55,915 bases of DNA from CAYPKW01 sp964411425 (GTDB lineage Bacteria > Pseudomonadota > Alphaproteobacteria > Dongiales > Dongiaceae): contig CAYPKW010000012.1 of NCBI GenBank assembly GCA_964411425.1, positions 1-55,915 on the forward strand, in the 5' to 3' direction. Every line of letters begins with the position of its first letter. Positions within the stretch are counted from its first letter, which is position 1. Shown here in pieces: positions 41,306-49,881 of this stretch. The notes beneath the pieces are model-generated. The model did not search any database. It was not told the DNA's origin and worked only from the letters and a program-made list of their open reading frames with translations. The position numbers were made by a program, and so were the translations under genes.

Positions 41306-41854
41306 CTAACCGCGCGTGGGCGAATCCGGCGGTAACTTGTTCGCGGCGCTGACGGCCTTCGCCGCTGCCGGGCCTGGCTGCGGTTCGGGCGCCGCGTCTG
41401 GCGCGTCGCCGGGTTGCGTCGCCGCCGGCTCGGCGGGCTTCGCGGCATCCGCGGCGGTCGTTTCGATCGCGTCCTTGAGATAGCCCAGACCGACTCGATA
41501 GGCGGTCTTCAGGCCGCGCAACGCGACCGCGGCGTCGGTGTAGTCCTCGGCATAAACGGTGAGGCCGTCGGGCGTCGAGATCACCGGGTGAATCCGCCAC
41601 AGCCGGCGCAGCGCCCGCCGCCGGATGCTCTCCGGCACCGCCGCCTGCATGAACACGCTGAAGTCCGATTCGGGGTCGAGACTGTCGATCTCGGGCAAGC
41701 CGAGGCGCTGGGCGGCCTCTTCGTCGCTCTCTTGCGGGGCCGCCGGCAGAGGCGCGGGCGCCGGCGCGGCCGCTTCCTCGGCCGGCGCGGCGCCGGAGCT
41801 CGCCGTGGCCTTGCGCCGCGCCCAGCGGCGCAGGAAACCCTCCTCGCTCGTCAC
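41306..41854 (-). CDS. DUF3306 domain-containing protein
   Basis: A 182-residue protein from GTG at 41854 overlapping the DUF3305 stop (GTGA). The conserved block is FLRRWARRK at the start, LGLPEIDSLDPESDFSVFM, AALRRLWRIHPVISTPDGL-like text (RRLWRIHPVISTPDGLTVYA), and EDYTD. The C-terminus is a proline/alanine-rich low-complexity tail. DUF3306 and DUF3305 proteins occur together beside formate dehydrogenase genes; their function is unknown. The promoter of the HTH-TorD gene lies just downstream. Confidence 0.88.
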   Translation of the reverse strand: MTSEEGFLRRWARRKATASSGAAPAEEAAAPAPAPLPAAPQESDEEAAQRLGLPEIDSLDPESDFSVFMQAAVPESIRRRALRRLWRIHPVISTPDGLTVYAEDYTDAAVALRGLKTAYRVGLGYLKDAIETTAADAAKPAEPAATQPGDAPDAAPEPQPGPAAAKAVSAANKLPPDSPTRG

Positions 41855-42387
41855 CGTGTCTTCCTCCCGTCCGCGCCATGGGGAGCCCCGCCGCGCCGCC
41901 GGTCGGCCTCGCTGTCGGCCCGCCGGCGGTCGCGTTTCACGAACGGCACCTCGACGTGGTGCTGCTCGATGAAGGCTTGGACGAGCGAGAATATGGATTC
42001 CGGCATGGACACGCCCTCGACGACCTCGCTGCCGCTCACCGTGTAGGCCTCCGCCTCGTGCGGGCAGACGGTCACCAGGAACGGCTGCATCGGGCGCTCG
42101 GCGTCGGTGTCGTCGCGCCGCATGACGACGTAGACCGACGGCTGGGCGCCGGACAGGTTGCGGCGGTAGCCTTCGGTGTCCTTGCGGTGCAATTCGAGCG
42201 GCAGCGTGGCGGCGTGATACTGGACGGAGCCGGCGCTCTCGCGCAACACCCGCCAGCCATCGACCGCGGGCGCGCCGGGGATCACCGCCACCGGCAGCAG
42301 CGACCAGGTTTGCCACTGATTCTGCGCCGCCCGCCGCTCGACGACGACGCCGACGGCAATGACGGTGACCGGCGCCAGGGTAGTCAT
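41851..42387 (-). CDS. DUF3305 domain-containing protein
   Basis: A 178-residue protein, probably cytoplasmic: VIAVGVVVERRAAQNQWQTW, LPLELHRKDTEGYRRNLS, SVYVVMRRDD, FLVTVCPHEAEAYTVSG. The C-terminal 25 residues are strongly basic. The ATG at 42387 is preceded by GAGG and is preferred to the ATG at 42408. It is the first gene of the minus-strand formate dehydrogenase region and divergent from the four-cluster ferredoxin-like gene. Function unknown, presumably in cofactor or enzyme maturation. Confidence 0.87.
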   Translation of the reverse strand: MTTLAPVTVIAVGVVVERRAAQNQWQTWSLLPVAVIPGAPAVDGWRVLRESAGSVQYHAATLPLELHRKDTEGYRRNLSGAQPSVYVVMRRDDTDAERPMQPFLVTVCPHEAEAYTVSGSEVVEGVSMPESIFSLVQAFIEQHHVEVPFVKRDRRRADSEADRRRGGAPHGADGRKTR

Positions 42388-42480
42388 ACGCACCTCATTC
42401 GACCGCACTGGCTAACGCCTAGGCTCGGGTCTAATCTTCGTACTTCCGAGGCACCGCGGCAAGCGGCCGAACCGAGGCCC

Positions 42481-44523
42481 ATGGAGATCGACGGCAAGAC
42501 CGTCCTGCTCTGCGATTGCGAAGGCACGATGGCGCTCGACGCCAAGGCCCTGGCGCGCGCCTGCCGGGCCAAGGACGTGGCGATCAACCGCCAGCTCTGC
42601 CGGGCGCAGATCGACAATTTCCGCGCCGCCCTGGCGGGCGGCCGGCCGGTCCTTGTCGCCTGCACCCAGGAAGCGCCGCTGTTCGACGAGATCGCGGCGG
42701 AAGCGTTGCCGGAGACGAGCGTCATCTACACCAATATTCGCGAGCACGCCGGCTGGTCGTCCGAGGGCGACAAGGCGACGCCGAAAATCGCCGCCCTGCT
42801 GGCCGAGGCCGCCGTCACCCTGCCGCCGACGCCCACGGTGTCGATGAAGTCCGCCGGCCTGTGCCTGGTGTACGGGCGGGACGAGGCGGCGATCGAGGCG
42901 GCGCGCCAGCTGCGCGGCCGGCTCGACGTGACCATCCTGTTGTCTAGCCCTTCGGGCGTCATCCCGCCCCGCGTCGTCGACGTGCCGATCTTCAAGGGCA
43001 CCATCGTCGGCGCCAGCGGCCATCTCGGCGCGTTCGAGATCGTCGTCGACGATTACGCGGCGATGGTTCCCTCGTCGCGCGGCACGCTTAAGTTCGAGGC
43101 CGGCCGCGACGGCGCCGCTTCGAGTTGCGAGCTGATCCTCGACTTGAGCGGCGGCCCGGCGCTGTTCCCTTCGCCGCGACGGCGCGAGGGCTACTTCAAC
43201 CCCGACCCGCGCGACCCCGCCGCCGTGCAGCGCGCCATGTTCGAGTTGACCGACCTGGTCGGCGAGTTCAGCAAGCCCCGCTACGTCCAGTTCGAGGCCG
43301 CCATCTGCGCCCATTCGCGCAGCCGAAAGATCGGCTGCACGCGCTGTCTCGAGGTCTGCCCGGCCTCGGCCATCCGGCCCGACGGGGATGCCGTCGCCAT
43401 CGATCCCTATCTGTGCGGCGGCTGCGGCGCCTGCCACAGCGTGTGCCCGACGGGGGCCGCTACCTATGCCATGCCGCCGCCGGCGCCGCTGGCCCTGCGG
43501 CTGCGCGCGCTGCTCGGCACTTATTACCGGGCGGGTGGCAAGCGCGCGGTCCTTCTGGCCCACGACGTCCGGCACGGCGCGGACCTCATCGCGGCGCTGG
43601 CCTCCGCCGGCGACGGCTTGCCGGCCGACGTGCTGCCGTTCGCCGTCAACGAGGCGACCCAGATCGGTTTCGACTTCTTGGCGACGGCGTTCGCCTACGG
43701 CGCGGCGAGCATCCTCATCCTGGCACCGCCGGCGCGCCGCCAGGAGCTGCAGGGGCTTGCCCAGCAGGTCGGTCTAGCCGAAGCGCTGATGGAGGGCCTC
43801 GGCTATGGCGCCGGGCGCTGCGACGTGCTGGTCGAAGACGATCCCGACGGCCTCGCGCAAGCGCTTGCCGGGGTAGCGGCCGCCCCGCCGGCTCCGGCCG
43901 GGGATTATCTGCCGCTCGGCGACAAACGCTCGCTGATCCGGCTTGCGCTCGCGCACCTCGCGGCGGCCGCGCCGAAGCCCGCGGCGTCCATCCCGCTCGC
44001 CGCCGGCGCGCCGTTCGGCGCGGTCAAGGTGAACGTCGAGGGCTGCACGCTCTGCCTCGCCTGCGTCAACGTCTGTCCGACCGGCGCGCTCCAGGACAAC
44101 CCGGACAAGCCGCAGGTCCGCTTCCAGGAAGACGCCTGCGTGCAATGCGGGCTGTGCCAGGCCACCTGCCCCGAGAAGGTGATCTCCCTCGAGCCGCGCT
44201 TCAACTTCGCCCCCGAGGCGCGGTTGGCGTTGCTGGTCAAGGAGGAGGAGCCGTTCGCCTGCGTCCGCTGCGGCAAGCCGTTCGGTACCAAGAGCACGGT
44301 CGAGCGCGTGCTGAAACAACTCGCGGACAAGCACTCGATGTTCAAGAACGAGCGCATGGTCCAGTCGATCCAGATGTGCGAAAACTGCCGCGTCGTGACC
44401 CAGTTCGAGGCGGGCGGCGAGCCGCTGGCGTTCCGGGAACGGCCGCGAGTGCGCACCACCGAGGACTATCTGCGCGAGCGCGAGGCGGGCGGGGAGGGGA
44501 CCCCGCCCACGCGGCGGCACTGA
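42481..44523 (+). CDS. Multi-cluster 4Fe-4S protein associated with formate dehydrogenase
   Basis: A 680-residue protein with two pairs of ferredoxin motifs: KIGCTRCLEVCPASAI and CGGCGACHSVCPTGA near the middle, and GCTLCLACVNVCPTGAL and ACVQCGLCQATCPEKV near the C-terminus. Extra cysteine pairs lie at the N-terminus (LLCDCEGTM) and C-terminus (CVRCGKPFG, MCENCRVV). No signal peptide, so it acts in the cytoplasm. The frame opens earlier, but the ATG at 42481 has GAGG upstream and gives the family start. Similar proteins stand beside DUF3305/DUF3306 and formate dehydrogenase genes; electron supply for enzyme maturation is a reasonable guess. Confidence 0.87.
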   Translation: MEIDGKTVLLCDCEGTMALDAKALARACRAKDVAINRQLCRAQIDNFRAALAGGRPVLVACTQEAPLFDEIAAEALPETSVIYTNIREHAGWSSEGDKATPKIAALLAEAAVTLPPTPTVSMKSAGLCLVYGRDEAAIEAARQLRGRLDVTILLSSPSGVIPPRVVDVPIFKGTIVGASGHLGAFEIVVDDYAAMVPSSRGTLKFEAGRDGAASSCELILDLSGGPALFPSPRRREGYFNPDPRDPAAVQRAMFELTDLVGEFSKPRYVQFEAAICAHSRSRKIGCTRCLEVCPASAIRPDGDAVAIDPYLCGGCGACHSVCPTGAATYAMPPPAPLALRLRALLGTYYRAGGKRAVLLAHDVRHGADLIAALASAGDGLPADVLPFAVNEATQIGFDFLATAFAYGAASILILAPPARRQELQGLAQQVGLAEALMEGLGYGAGRCDVLVEDDPDGLAQALAGVAAAPPAPAGDYLPLGDKRSLIRLALAHLAAAAPKPAASIPLAAGAPFGAVKVNVEGCTLCLACVNVCPTGALQDNPDKPQVRFQEDACVQCGLCQATCPEKVISLEPRFNFAPEARLALLVKEEEPFACVRCGKPFGTKSTVERVLKQLADKHSMFKNERMVQSIQMCENCRVVTQFEAGGEPLAFRERPRVRTTEDYLREREAGGEGTPPTRRH

Positions 44524-44531
44524 TCGGGGCA

Positions 44532-44813
44532 CTACTCGAGCTTGAGTTGGGCGCGGCAGACCGGCTCCAGTTGATTGCGCACCCGATCCGCCTGCTCCTG
44601 GCTGACCAGTCCCTCCTTCAGCATCTGCTCGACCTGGGCGCCGCGCGCCGCGACGCACTGCGCCAGCAGGTCGTCGCCGGCGGGCGCCTGGCTCGCCCGG
44701 CCCAAGAGGTCGTTCCGGTGCATGAAGGCGAGCACGCCCACGCTAAGGAGGAAGCACAGCACCGCCAGCCAGCGCGCGATGGGGCGGTCGAGGAACGGCG
44801 GGTGGGCGGCCAT
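44532..44813 (-). CDS. Small membrane-anchored protein
   Basis: A 93-residue protein: short N-terminus, one membrane helix (WLAVLCFLLSVGVLAFM), then a helical periplasmic-type tail with two cysteines (LLAQCVAARGAQVEQML, LEPVCRAQLKLE). ATG at 44813, five bases past the stop of the DUF6494-like gene; a TTG at 44825 is possible. It is last in a four-gene operon convergent with the multi-cluster ferredoxin gene. No function recognised. Confidence 0.75.
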   Translation of the reverse strand: MAAHPPFLDRPIARWLAVLCFLLSVGVLAFMHRNDLLGRASQAPAGDDLLAQCVAARGAQVEQMLKEGLVSQEQADRVRNQLEPVCRAQLKLE

Positions 44814-44817
44814 CTGC

Positions 44818-45024
44818 TCAGGCAAGCGCGATGTCGCTGTCGACCTCGAGCCGCAGCGACGTGCCCTCGATCGTCACCACGGCGCGCGCCTTGATCGTCT
44901 CCTTGCCGGTCAGCCGCCGGCTCGCCACGGCGTCGCGCACGGCGGCCTCGATCTCGCGCTGCGCGGTGACGCCGAGCTTCTTGAGAAACTTGCGAACGCT
45001 CATGTTGAATACGTCTTCGTCCAT
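44818..45024 (-). CDS. DUF6494-like small protein
   Basis: A 68-residue protein starting MDEDVFNMSVRKFLKKLGVT, then SQREIE-like AQREIEAAVRDAVASRRL and a C-terminal beta hairpin (AVVTIEGTSLRLEV). I recognise the MNEDVFNMSIRKFLKKVGV opening as that of DUF6494 (number from memory). The ATG at 45024 is used rather than the GTG-type start at 45063. Function unknown; it co-occurs with DUF6352- and DUF6505-like genes. Confidence 0.85.
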   Translation of the reverse strand: MDEDVFNMSVRKFLKKLGVTAQREIEAAVRDAVASRRLTGKETIKARAVVTIEGTSLRLEVDSDIALA

Positions 45025-45046
45025 GCGACCCTCCCTGGATGCCGTC

Positions 45047-46081
45047 TCACCCGGCCGGCCCAAGCGGCAGATTGACCAGCAGGTTTTGCGGTTTCAAGCG
45101 CAATTCGTTGGCCGGCGTCATGGCCATCGCCAGATAGACCGGCCGGCCGGCCAGCCGCGGCAGCGCCAGTGCCGGTTCCCGGAACTCGAGCCGGAACAGC
45201 GACAGGAGCCGCGCGAGACGTGGCTCCTCCACCTCCGCGCCGCGATAGAGGTCGTTGAGGATGAGGGTGGCCTCGCCGTCGAGGCCGACGTGCCAACTCC
45301 AGCGCTCGTCCGCTATGGACTGCACCGGCTGGATCGCGACCTCGACCGCCAGGAAGTGCCGGATCCAGGCTTCCAGCACCCGGCACAACGCATCGATCCC
45401 GGGCCGCGCGAAACTCACGTCGAGCACCATGTCGAACCGGTCGCTGCGCGCCCAGTAACCTTGCGCGCTGCTTTCGTCGAGGACGTCGAGGTCGATGCCG
45501 CGCAGGCCTTCGGCCTCGGCGATCAGGCGCCCTAGGGGCCCGCGGCCGCCGGTTCGCGCGTACAGCTCCACGACGTCCTCGTCCGCCAGCATGATGGCGC
45601 CGTCGACGAGGCTAGCCTTCTGCCGGCGGAACAGGAGCTCGCCGGCGCGCGCCCGGAACGGATCGTCGCAGCCATCGAGTATGCCGCGCAGCAGCACGTG
45701 CACGAGCTGGTCGAGGAAGAGCGGCGGAATCGCGACCGGCCCGGCGCGAAAGCACGCGAGGTAGAAGGCTTCGAGCGAGGGATGGGCGAGCAGCCCGTCG
45801 CGGAACTCCACCAGGAGCCGGTAATTCTCCCGCGCATCGGGATCGGCGATCCGCTCGATCTCCGCGGCGGCGACGGCGCGCCGGGGCGTCTCCATGAGCC
45901 GGCCGTGGAGGGCAAGCTCCGCCGCCGAGGAATCCTCCTGCGGCCGCAGCTCCGGCCGGTCGAGGTAGGCGCGTAAGTAGTCGTCGCTCGCCACCAGCCG
46001 GCCCTCGGCGTCGCGGTCGAGCAGCCGGAAGCCGGACGCGGCCCAGAACTCCCGGCCCGCGGTCTCGCTACCCGCCGTCAT
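45047..46081 (-). CDS. DUF6352-like conserved protein
   Basis: A 344-residue mostly helical protein: EFWAASGFRLLDRDAEGRL near the start, YLRAYLDRPELRPQ, FLDQLVHVLLRGILDGCDDP, FRARAGELLFRRQKAS, and a C-terminal beta-rich part with HVGLDGEATLILNDLYRG. It corresponds, from memory, to the DUF6352 family. No signal peptide or membrane segment. The ATG at 46081 overlaps the end of the upstream gene by 14 bases. Function unknown; association with the formate dehydrogenase region is by position. Confidence 0.82.
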   Translation of the reverse strand: MTAGSETAGREFWAASGFRLLDRDAEGRLVASDDYLRAYLDRPELRPQEDSSAAELALHGRLMETPRRAVAAAEIERIADPDARENYRLLVEFRDGLLAHPSLEAFYLACFRAGPVAIPPLFLDQLVHVLLRGILDGCDDPFRARAGELLFRRQKASLVDGAIMLADEDVVELYARTGGRGPLGRLIAEAEGLRGIDLDVLDESSAQGYWARSDRFDMVLDVSFARPGIDALCRVLEAWIRHFLAVEVAIQPVQSIADERWSWHVGLDGEATLILNDLYRGAEVEEPRLARLLSLFRLEFREPALALPRLAGRPVYLAMAMTPANELRLKPQNLLVNLPLGPAG

Positions 46082-46550
46082 CCGGGACCATCTCCCAGAT
46101 TCTAGCATGGTCGGTCGGCCGTTGCGGCGCCACCACGCGGAATTGCTCCACGATGCCCCGGTCGGAATGGCGCCGCTCCACGGCGAGCAGCGTGTTCACC
46201 GGGTGCGCGCACAGGCCGCGGGCGAACTCGGCTTCGGCGCGCGCGGCCGGCAGCGCGGCATCGATGCCGGGCGCGCCATAGCGCGCGACGAAATGCGCGG
46301 CCAGCGCGCGCACGACCGCTTCAATCTCGGCCTCGCTCGCGTCTTGCACCGCCACCAGCGTCGACCAGCCGAAACTGGCCGTGCCGAGGAAGCCGCTGGA
46401 GAACGCCAGACGGGCCTTGCCGGCGAGCGTGTCGGGGTCGGCGTTCGAGAAGGCGAACGCGCCGGAGACCGCCCACTCGCCGGGCGCCGCCGCGACCTCG
46501 TAGACGCGCTCGTCCGTAGCGTCGAGCCGGATCGTCCTGGGGAATCGCAT
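46068..46550 (-). CDS. DUF6505-like conserved protein
   Basis: A 160-residue soluble protein starting MRFPRTIRLDATDERVYE, with GEWAVSGAFAFSN, SSGFLGTASFGWSTLV and LAAHFVARYGAPG. It corresponds, from memory, to the DUF6505 family. The frame continues to 46673, but the ATG at 46550 gives the conserved N-terminus. It is the first gene of a four-gene operon (44532-46550) and divergent from the superoxide dismutase gene. Function unknown. Confidence 0.82.
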   Translation of the reverse strand: MRFPRTIRLDATDERVYEVAAAPGEWAVSGAFAFSNADPDTLAGKARLAFSSGFLGTASFGWSTLVAVQDASEAEIEAVVRALAAHFVARYGAPGIDAALPAARAEAEFARGLCAHPVNTLLAVERRHSDRGIVEQFRVVAPQRPTDHARIWEMVPDDGG

Positions 46551-46753
46551 GCGGATCGCCGCTGGCGGTGAAGATCGGACGCCCAGTATGGACTCGGCGC
46601 TACGGCGGGTCCAACATCGCGTCGCTGCGCGCCGGCTAAGCGGATTCGCCCGGCTTGCCGGGCGTGCCGGCATGAGTCATGATGCGGGCCGATTGAGGGA
46701 CCTGGACGGCGGCTGACGCCTTGCCGCCGGCCAATCGAGGAGGGGAGGAAGAG

Positions 46754-47458
<705 letters not shown>

Positions 47459-47460
47459 GG

Positions 47461-48291
47461 TCAGGAACCGGGGGCGGGGTTCGGGAAGAACACCTGCCGG
47501 CCGTCGATGCGGAAGCCGGCGATGGCATCGCGGCCGTCGGGCGAGATGAGCCAGTCGATGAAGGCCTGGGCGTCGGCGGCCTTCACGTGCGGGTGAAGCG
47601 CCGGGTTCACCAGGATGGCGCCGTACTGGTTGAACAGGCGCCGGTCGCCTTCGACGAGGACGTCGAAATCGCCCTTGTTCTTGAACGCGAGCCACGTCGC
47701 CCGGTCCGATAGCGTATAGGCCGCGAGGCCGACGGCGGTGTTGAGGGTCGGTCCCATGCCGGCCCCGGTTTCCCGATACCAAGTGCCGGATACGGACTTG
47801 ACGTCGACCTTCGCTTCGGCCCACAGGCGCAGCTCCGCCTTATGGGTGCCGCTGTCGTCGCCGCGCGATGCGAACGGCGCCTCTGCCGCGGCAATCTTCA
47901 CCAGCGCCGCCGGCGCGTCCGCCATGCCGGCGATGCCGGCGGGGTCGGCCCGCGGGCCGACGATGACGAAATCGTTGTACATGACCTCGTGGCGCCGCAC
48001 GCCTAGTCCATCGGCAACGAATTTTTCCTCCGATTTCTTGTCATGCACGAAAAGCACGTCGGCGTCGCCCTTCTCGGCGATCTTGATCGCCTGGCCGGTG
48101 CCCTTGGCGACGACGCGAACCTCGATCCCGGTCTCTGCGGCGAACAGCGGCAGGATGTGGCCGAACAGGCCCGAATCCTCGGTCGAGGTAGTCGAGGCGA
48201 CAGTGATGAAGCGCTCCTCGGCGGCCGCCGACCCCGCGGTCAGAAAGAGGCCTGCAAGTGCGACAAGTACCGCGCGGCATCGTTTCGACAT
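47461..48291 (-). CDS. tupA: Tungstate ABC transporter substrate-binding protein (TupA-like)
   Basis: A 276-residue periplasmic protein with signal peptide ending AAA-EER. The TTTS-type oxyanion motif (ASTTSTEDSGLF) and GTGQAIKIAEKGDADVLFVHD are the signature of TupA/WtpA-like tungstate-binding proteins, and SRGDDSGTHKAE is the second oxyanion loop. AGGAG precedes the ATG. It is the last gene after permease and ATPase; the more common order has the binding protein first. Confidence 0.9.
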   Translation of the reverse strand: MSKRCRAVLVALAGLFLTAGSAAAEERFITVASTTSTEDSGLFGHILPLFAAETGIEVRVVAKGTGQAIKIAEKGDADVLFVHDKKSEEKFVADGLGVRRHEVMYNDFVIVGPRADPAGIAGMADAPAALVKIAAAEAPFASRGDDSGTHKAELRLWAEAKVDVKSVSGTWYRETGAGMGPTLNTAVGLAAYTLSDRATWLAFKNKGDFDVLVEGDRRLFNQYGAILVNPALHPHVKAADAQAFIDWLISPDGRDAIAGFRIDGRQVFFPNPAPGS

Positions 48292-48319
48292 TGGATGGGT
48301 CTCCTAGGAATGCGCTATC

Positions 48320-49036
48320 TTACCACAGCAGCCGGCCTTCGACAAACGCGACAGCTTCGGGCGTGGCGGGGTTGGCGAAGAAATCCCTGGCGACCCGATG
48401 CTCCATCAGACGGCCGCGGTGCAGGAACACGATCTCGTCGGCCATGCGCCTCGCCTGGCCGAGGTCGTGCGTCGTCATCACGATCTTGGTGCCGGAGACG
48501 TCGATGGCGGCGATGGTCTCCTCGATGGCGCGCGTGGCGGAAGGGTCCAGGTTGGCCGTCGGCTCGTCGAGGAAGATCACCTCGGGCGCCGTGGACCAGG
48601 CCCGCGCCAGGGCCAGGCGCTGCTGCTCGCCGATCGACAGATGGCGCGCCGGCTGGTCGGCGAGATCGGTCAATCCGGTGTCGGCCAGCACCTCGCCGAT
48701 GCGGGCCGCGCGCAGCCGGCGCGGGATGTTGCGGAGTTTGAGCGCGAGCTCGATGTTGGCCGCCGCCGACCGGCGCAGCATCACCGGGCGCTGGAAGACC
48801 ATCGCCTGATGGCGGGCGGCGATCCGGTTGGGGCCCAGCCATGCGATCTCGCCTTCGGTCGGCCGCAGCAGGCCATGACAAAGGCGGAGCAGCAGGCTCT
48901 TGCCGGCGCCGTTGGGGCCGAGGACGACGGTGCGCGGCCCGGCCGCGAGCGTCAACGACACGCCGTCGATGAGACGCTTGCCGCCGGCCTCGAAAGAGAC
49001 GCCGTTGAGACGGAGCGGCAGGATCGAGTTGCTCAC
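48320..49036 (-). CDS. tupC: Tungstate ABC transporter ATPase (TupC-like)
   Basis: A 238-residue ATPase: Walker A GPNGAGKS, Q-loop MVFQRPVML, signature LSIGEQQR, Walker B VIFLDEPTANLD and switch MTTHDLGQA. GTG start at 49036 overlaps the permease stop (GTGA); longer upstream frame is in antisense-like sequence. The RSAAANIELALKLR segment and short length fit TupC/ModC-like transporters without the C-terminal MOP domain. Confidence 0.9.
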   Translation of the reverse strand: MSNSILPLRLNGVSFEAGGKRLIDGVSLTLAAGPRTVVLGPNGAGKSLLLRLCHGLLRPTEGEIAWLGPNRIAARHQAMVFQRPVMLRRSAAANIELALKLRNIPRRLRAARIGEVLADTGLTDLADQPARHLSIGEQQRLALARAWSTAPEVIFLDEPTANLDPSATRAIEETIAAIDVSGTKIVMTTHDLGQARRMADEIVFLHRGRLMEHRVARDFFANPATPEAVAFVEGRLLW

Positions 49037-49737
49037 GCCGGACCCGGGCGCGCGGTTTCGCGGAGGACGAAGGCGGCTCCGTTGACCAGCAACGACAGCG
49101 CGATCAGGATCATCCCCAGGCCGAGCGCCAGGGCCAAGTCGCCGCGGCTGGTTTCGAGCGCGATTGCCGTGGTCATGACGCGCGTCACGTGGTCGATGTT
49201 GCCGCCGACGATCATGACCGCGCCGACCTCGGCGCTGGCGCGCCCGAAGCCGGCGAGCACGGCGGTGGTGAGGCTCCCCCGGCCGTCCCACAGCAGCGTC
49301 CAGACGGCCCGCCCGGGCGTGGCGCCGAGCGACGTCAACTGTTCGCAATAATCGGCCCACAGGTCCTCGATCACCTGGCGCGCCAGCGCCGCCACGATCG
49401 GAACGATGAGCACGGTCTGGGCGACGATCATCGCCGTCGGCGTGAACAGCAGCCCGAAGACGCCGAGCGGGCCGCTGCGCGAGAGCAACAGGTAGACGAC
49501 GAGCCCCACCACCACCGGCGGCAGGCCCATGAGCGCGCTGAGCACGACGGCGACGCCGCGTCGGCCCGGAAACTGGAACAGCGCCACCGCCGCCCCCAGG
49601 GGCAATCCGACGACGCTGGCGATGGCGGCCGCCGACAGGCTCACGCGCAGCGACAACCCGACGATCTCGGCGAGGTCGGCGTCGAGACCGAGGATGAGGC
49701 CGAAGGCGACCGCGAAGGCATCGGCGATTTCATGCAT
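49033..49737 (-). CDS. tupB: Tungstate ABC transporter permease (TupB-like)
   Basis: A 234-residue permease with about five membrane segments (LRVSLSAAAIASVVGLPLG, VVLSALMGLPPVVVGLVVYLLL, MIVAQTVLIVPIVAAL) and the EAA loop YCEQLTSLGATPGRAVWTLLWDG. It fits the TupB/WtpB group. ATG at 49737 chosen over 49761. First gene of the tup operon, divergent from the ATP-grasp gene; I found no tungsten/molybdenum cofactor riboswitch in the 144 bases upstream. Confidence 0.9.
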   Translation of the reverse strand: MHEIADAFAVAFGLILGLDADLAEIVGLSLRVSLSAAAIASVVGLPLGAAVALFQFPGRRGVAVVLSALMGLPPVVVGLVVYLLLSRSGPLGVFGLLFTPTAMIVAQTVLIVPIVAALARQVIEDLWADYCEQLTSLGATPGRAVWTLLWDGRGSLTTAVLAGFGRASAEVGAVMIVGGNIDHVTRVMTTAIALETSRGDLALALGLGMILIALSLLVNGAAFVLRETARPGPA

Positions 49738-49881
49738 CGGAATCCATCCCCTGGACAACACGTCGACGGCAACGCTCCCGTCACACTATGGTCCCCTGCC
49801 TGCGCTCGACAAGGAGATGGTGCGGGCCCGCGCGCTCGACGATAACAATACGCGGACGTGCAGCCTTCGGAATCGCCCGTC

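Noticed and set aside
49738..49881. Molybdenum/tungsten cofactor riboswitch upstream of tupB
   Set aside because: No recognisable conserved core or long helical array could be found by eye.
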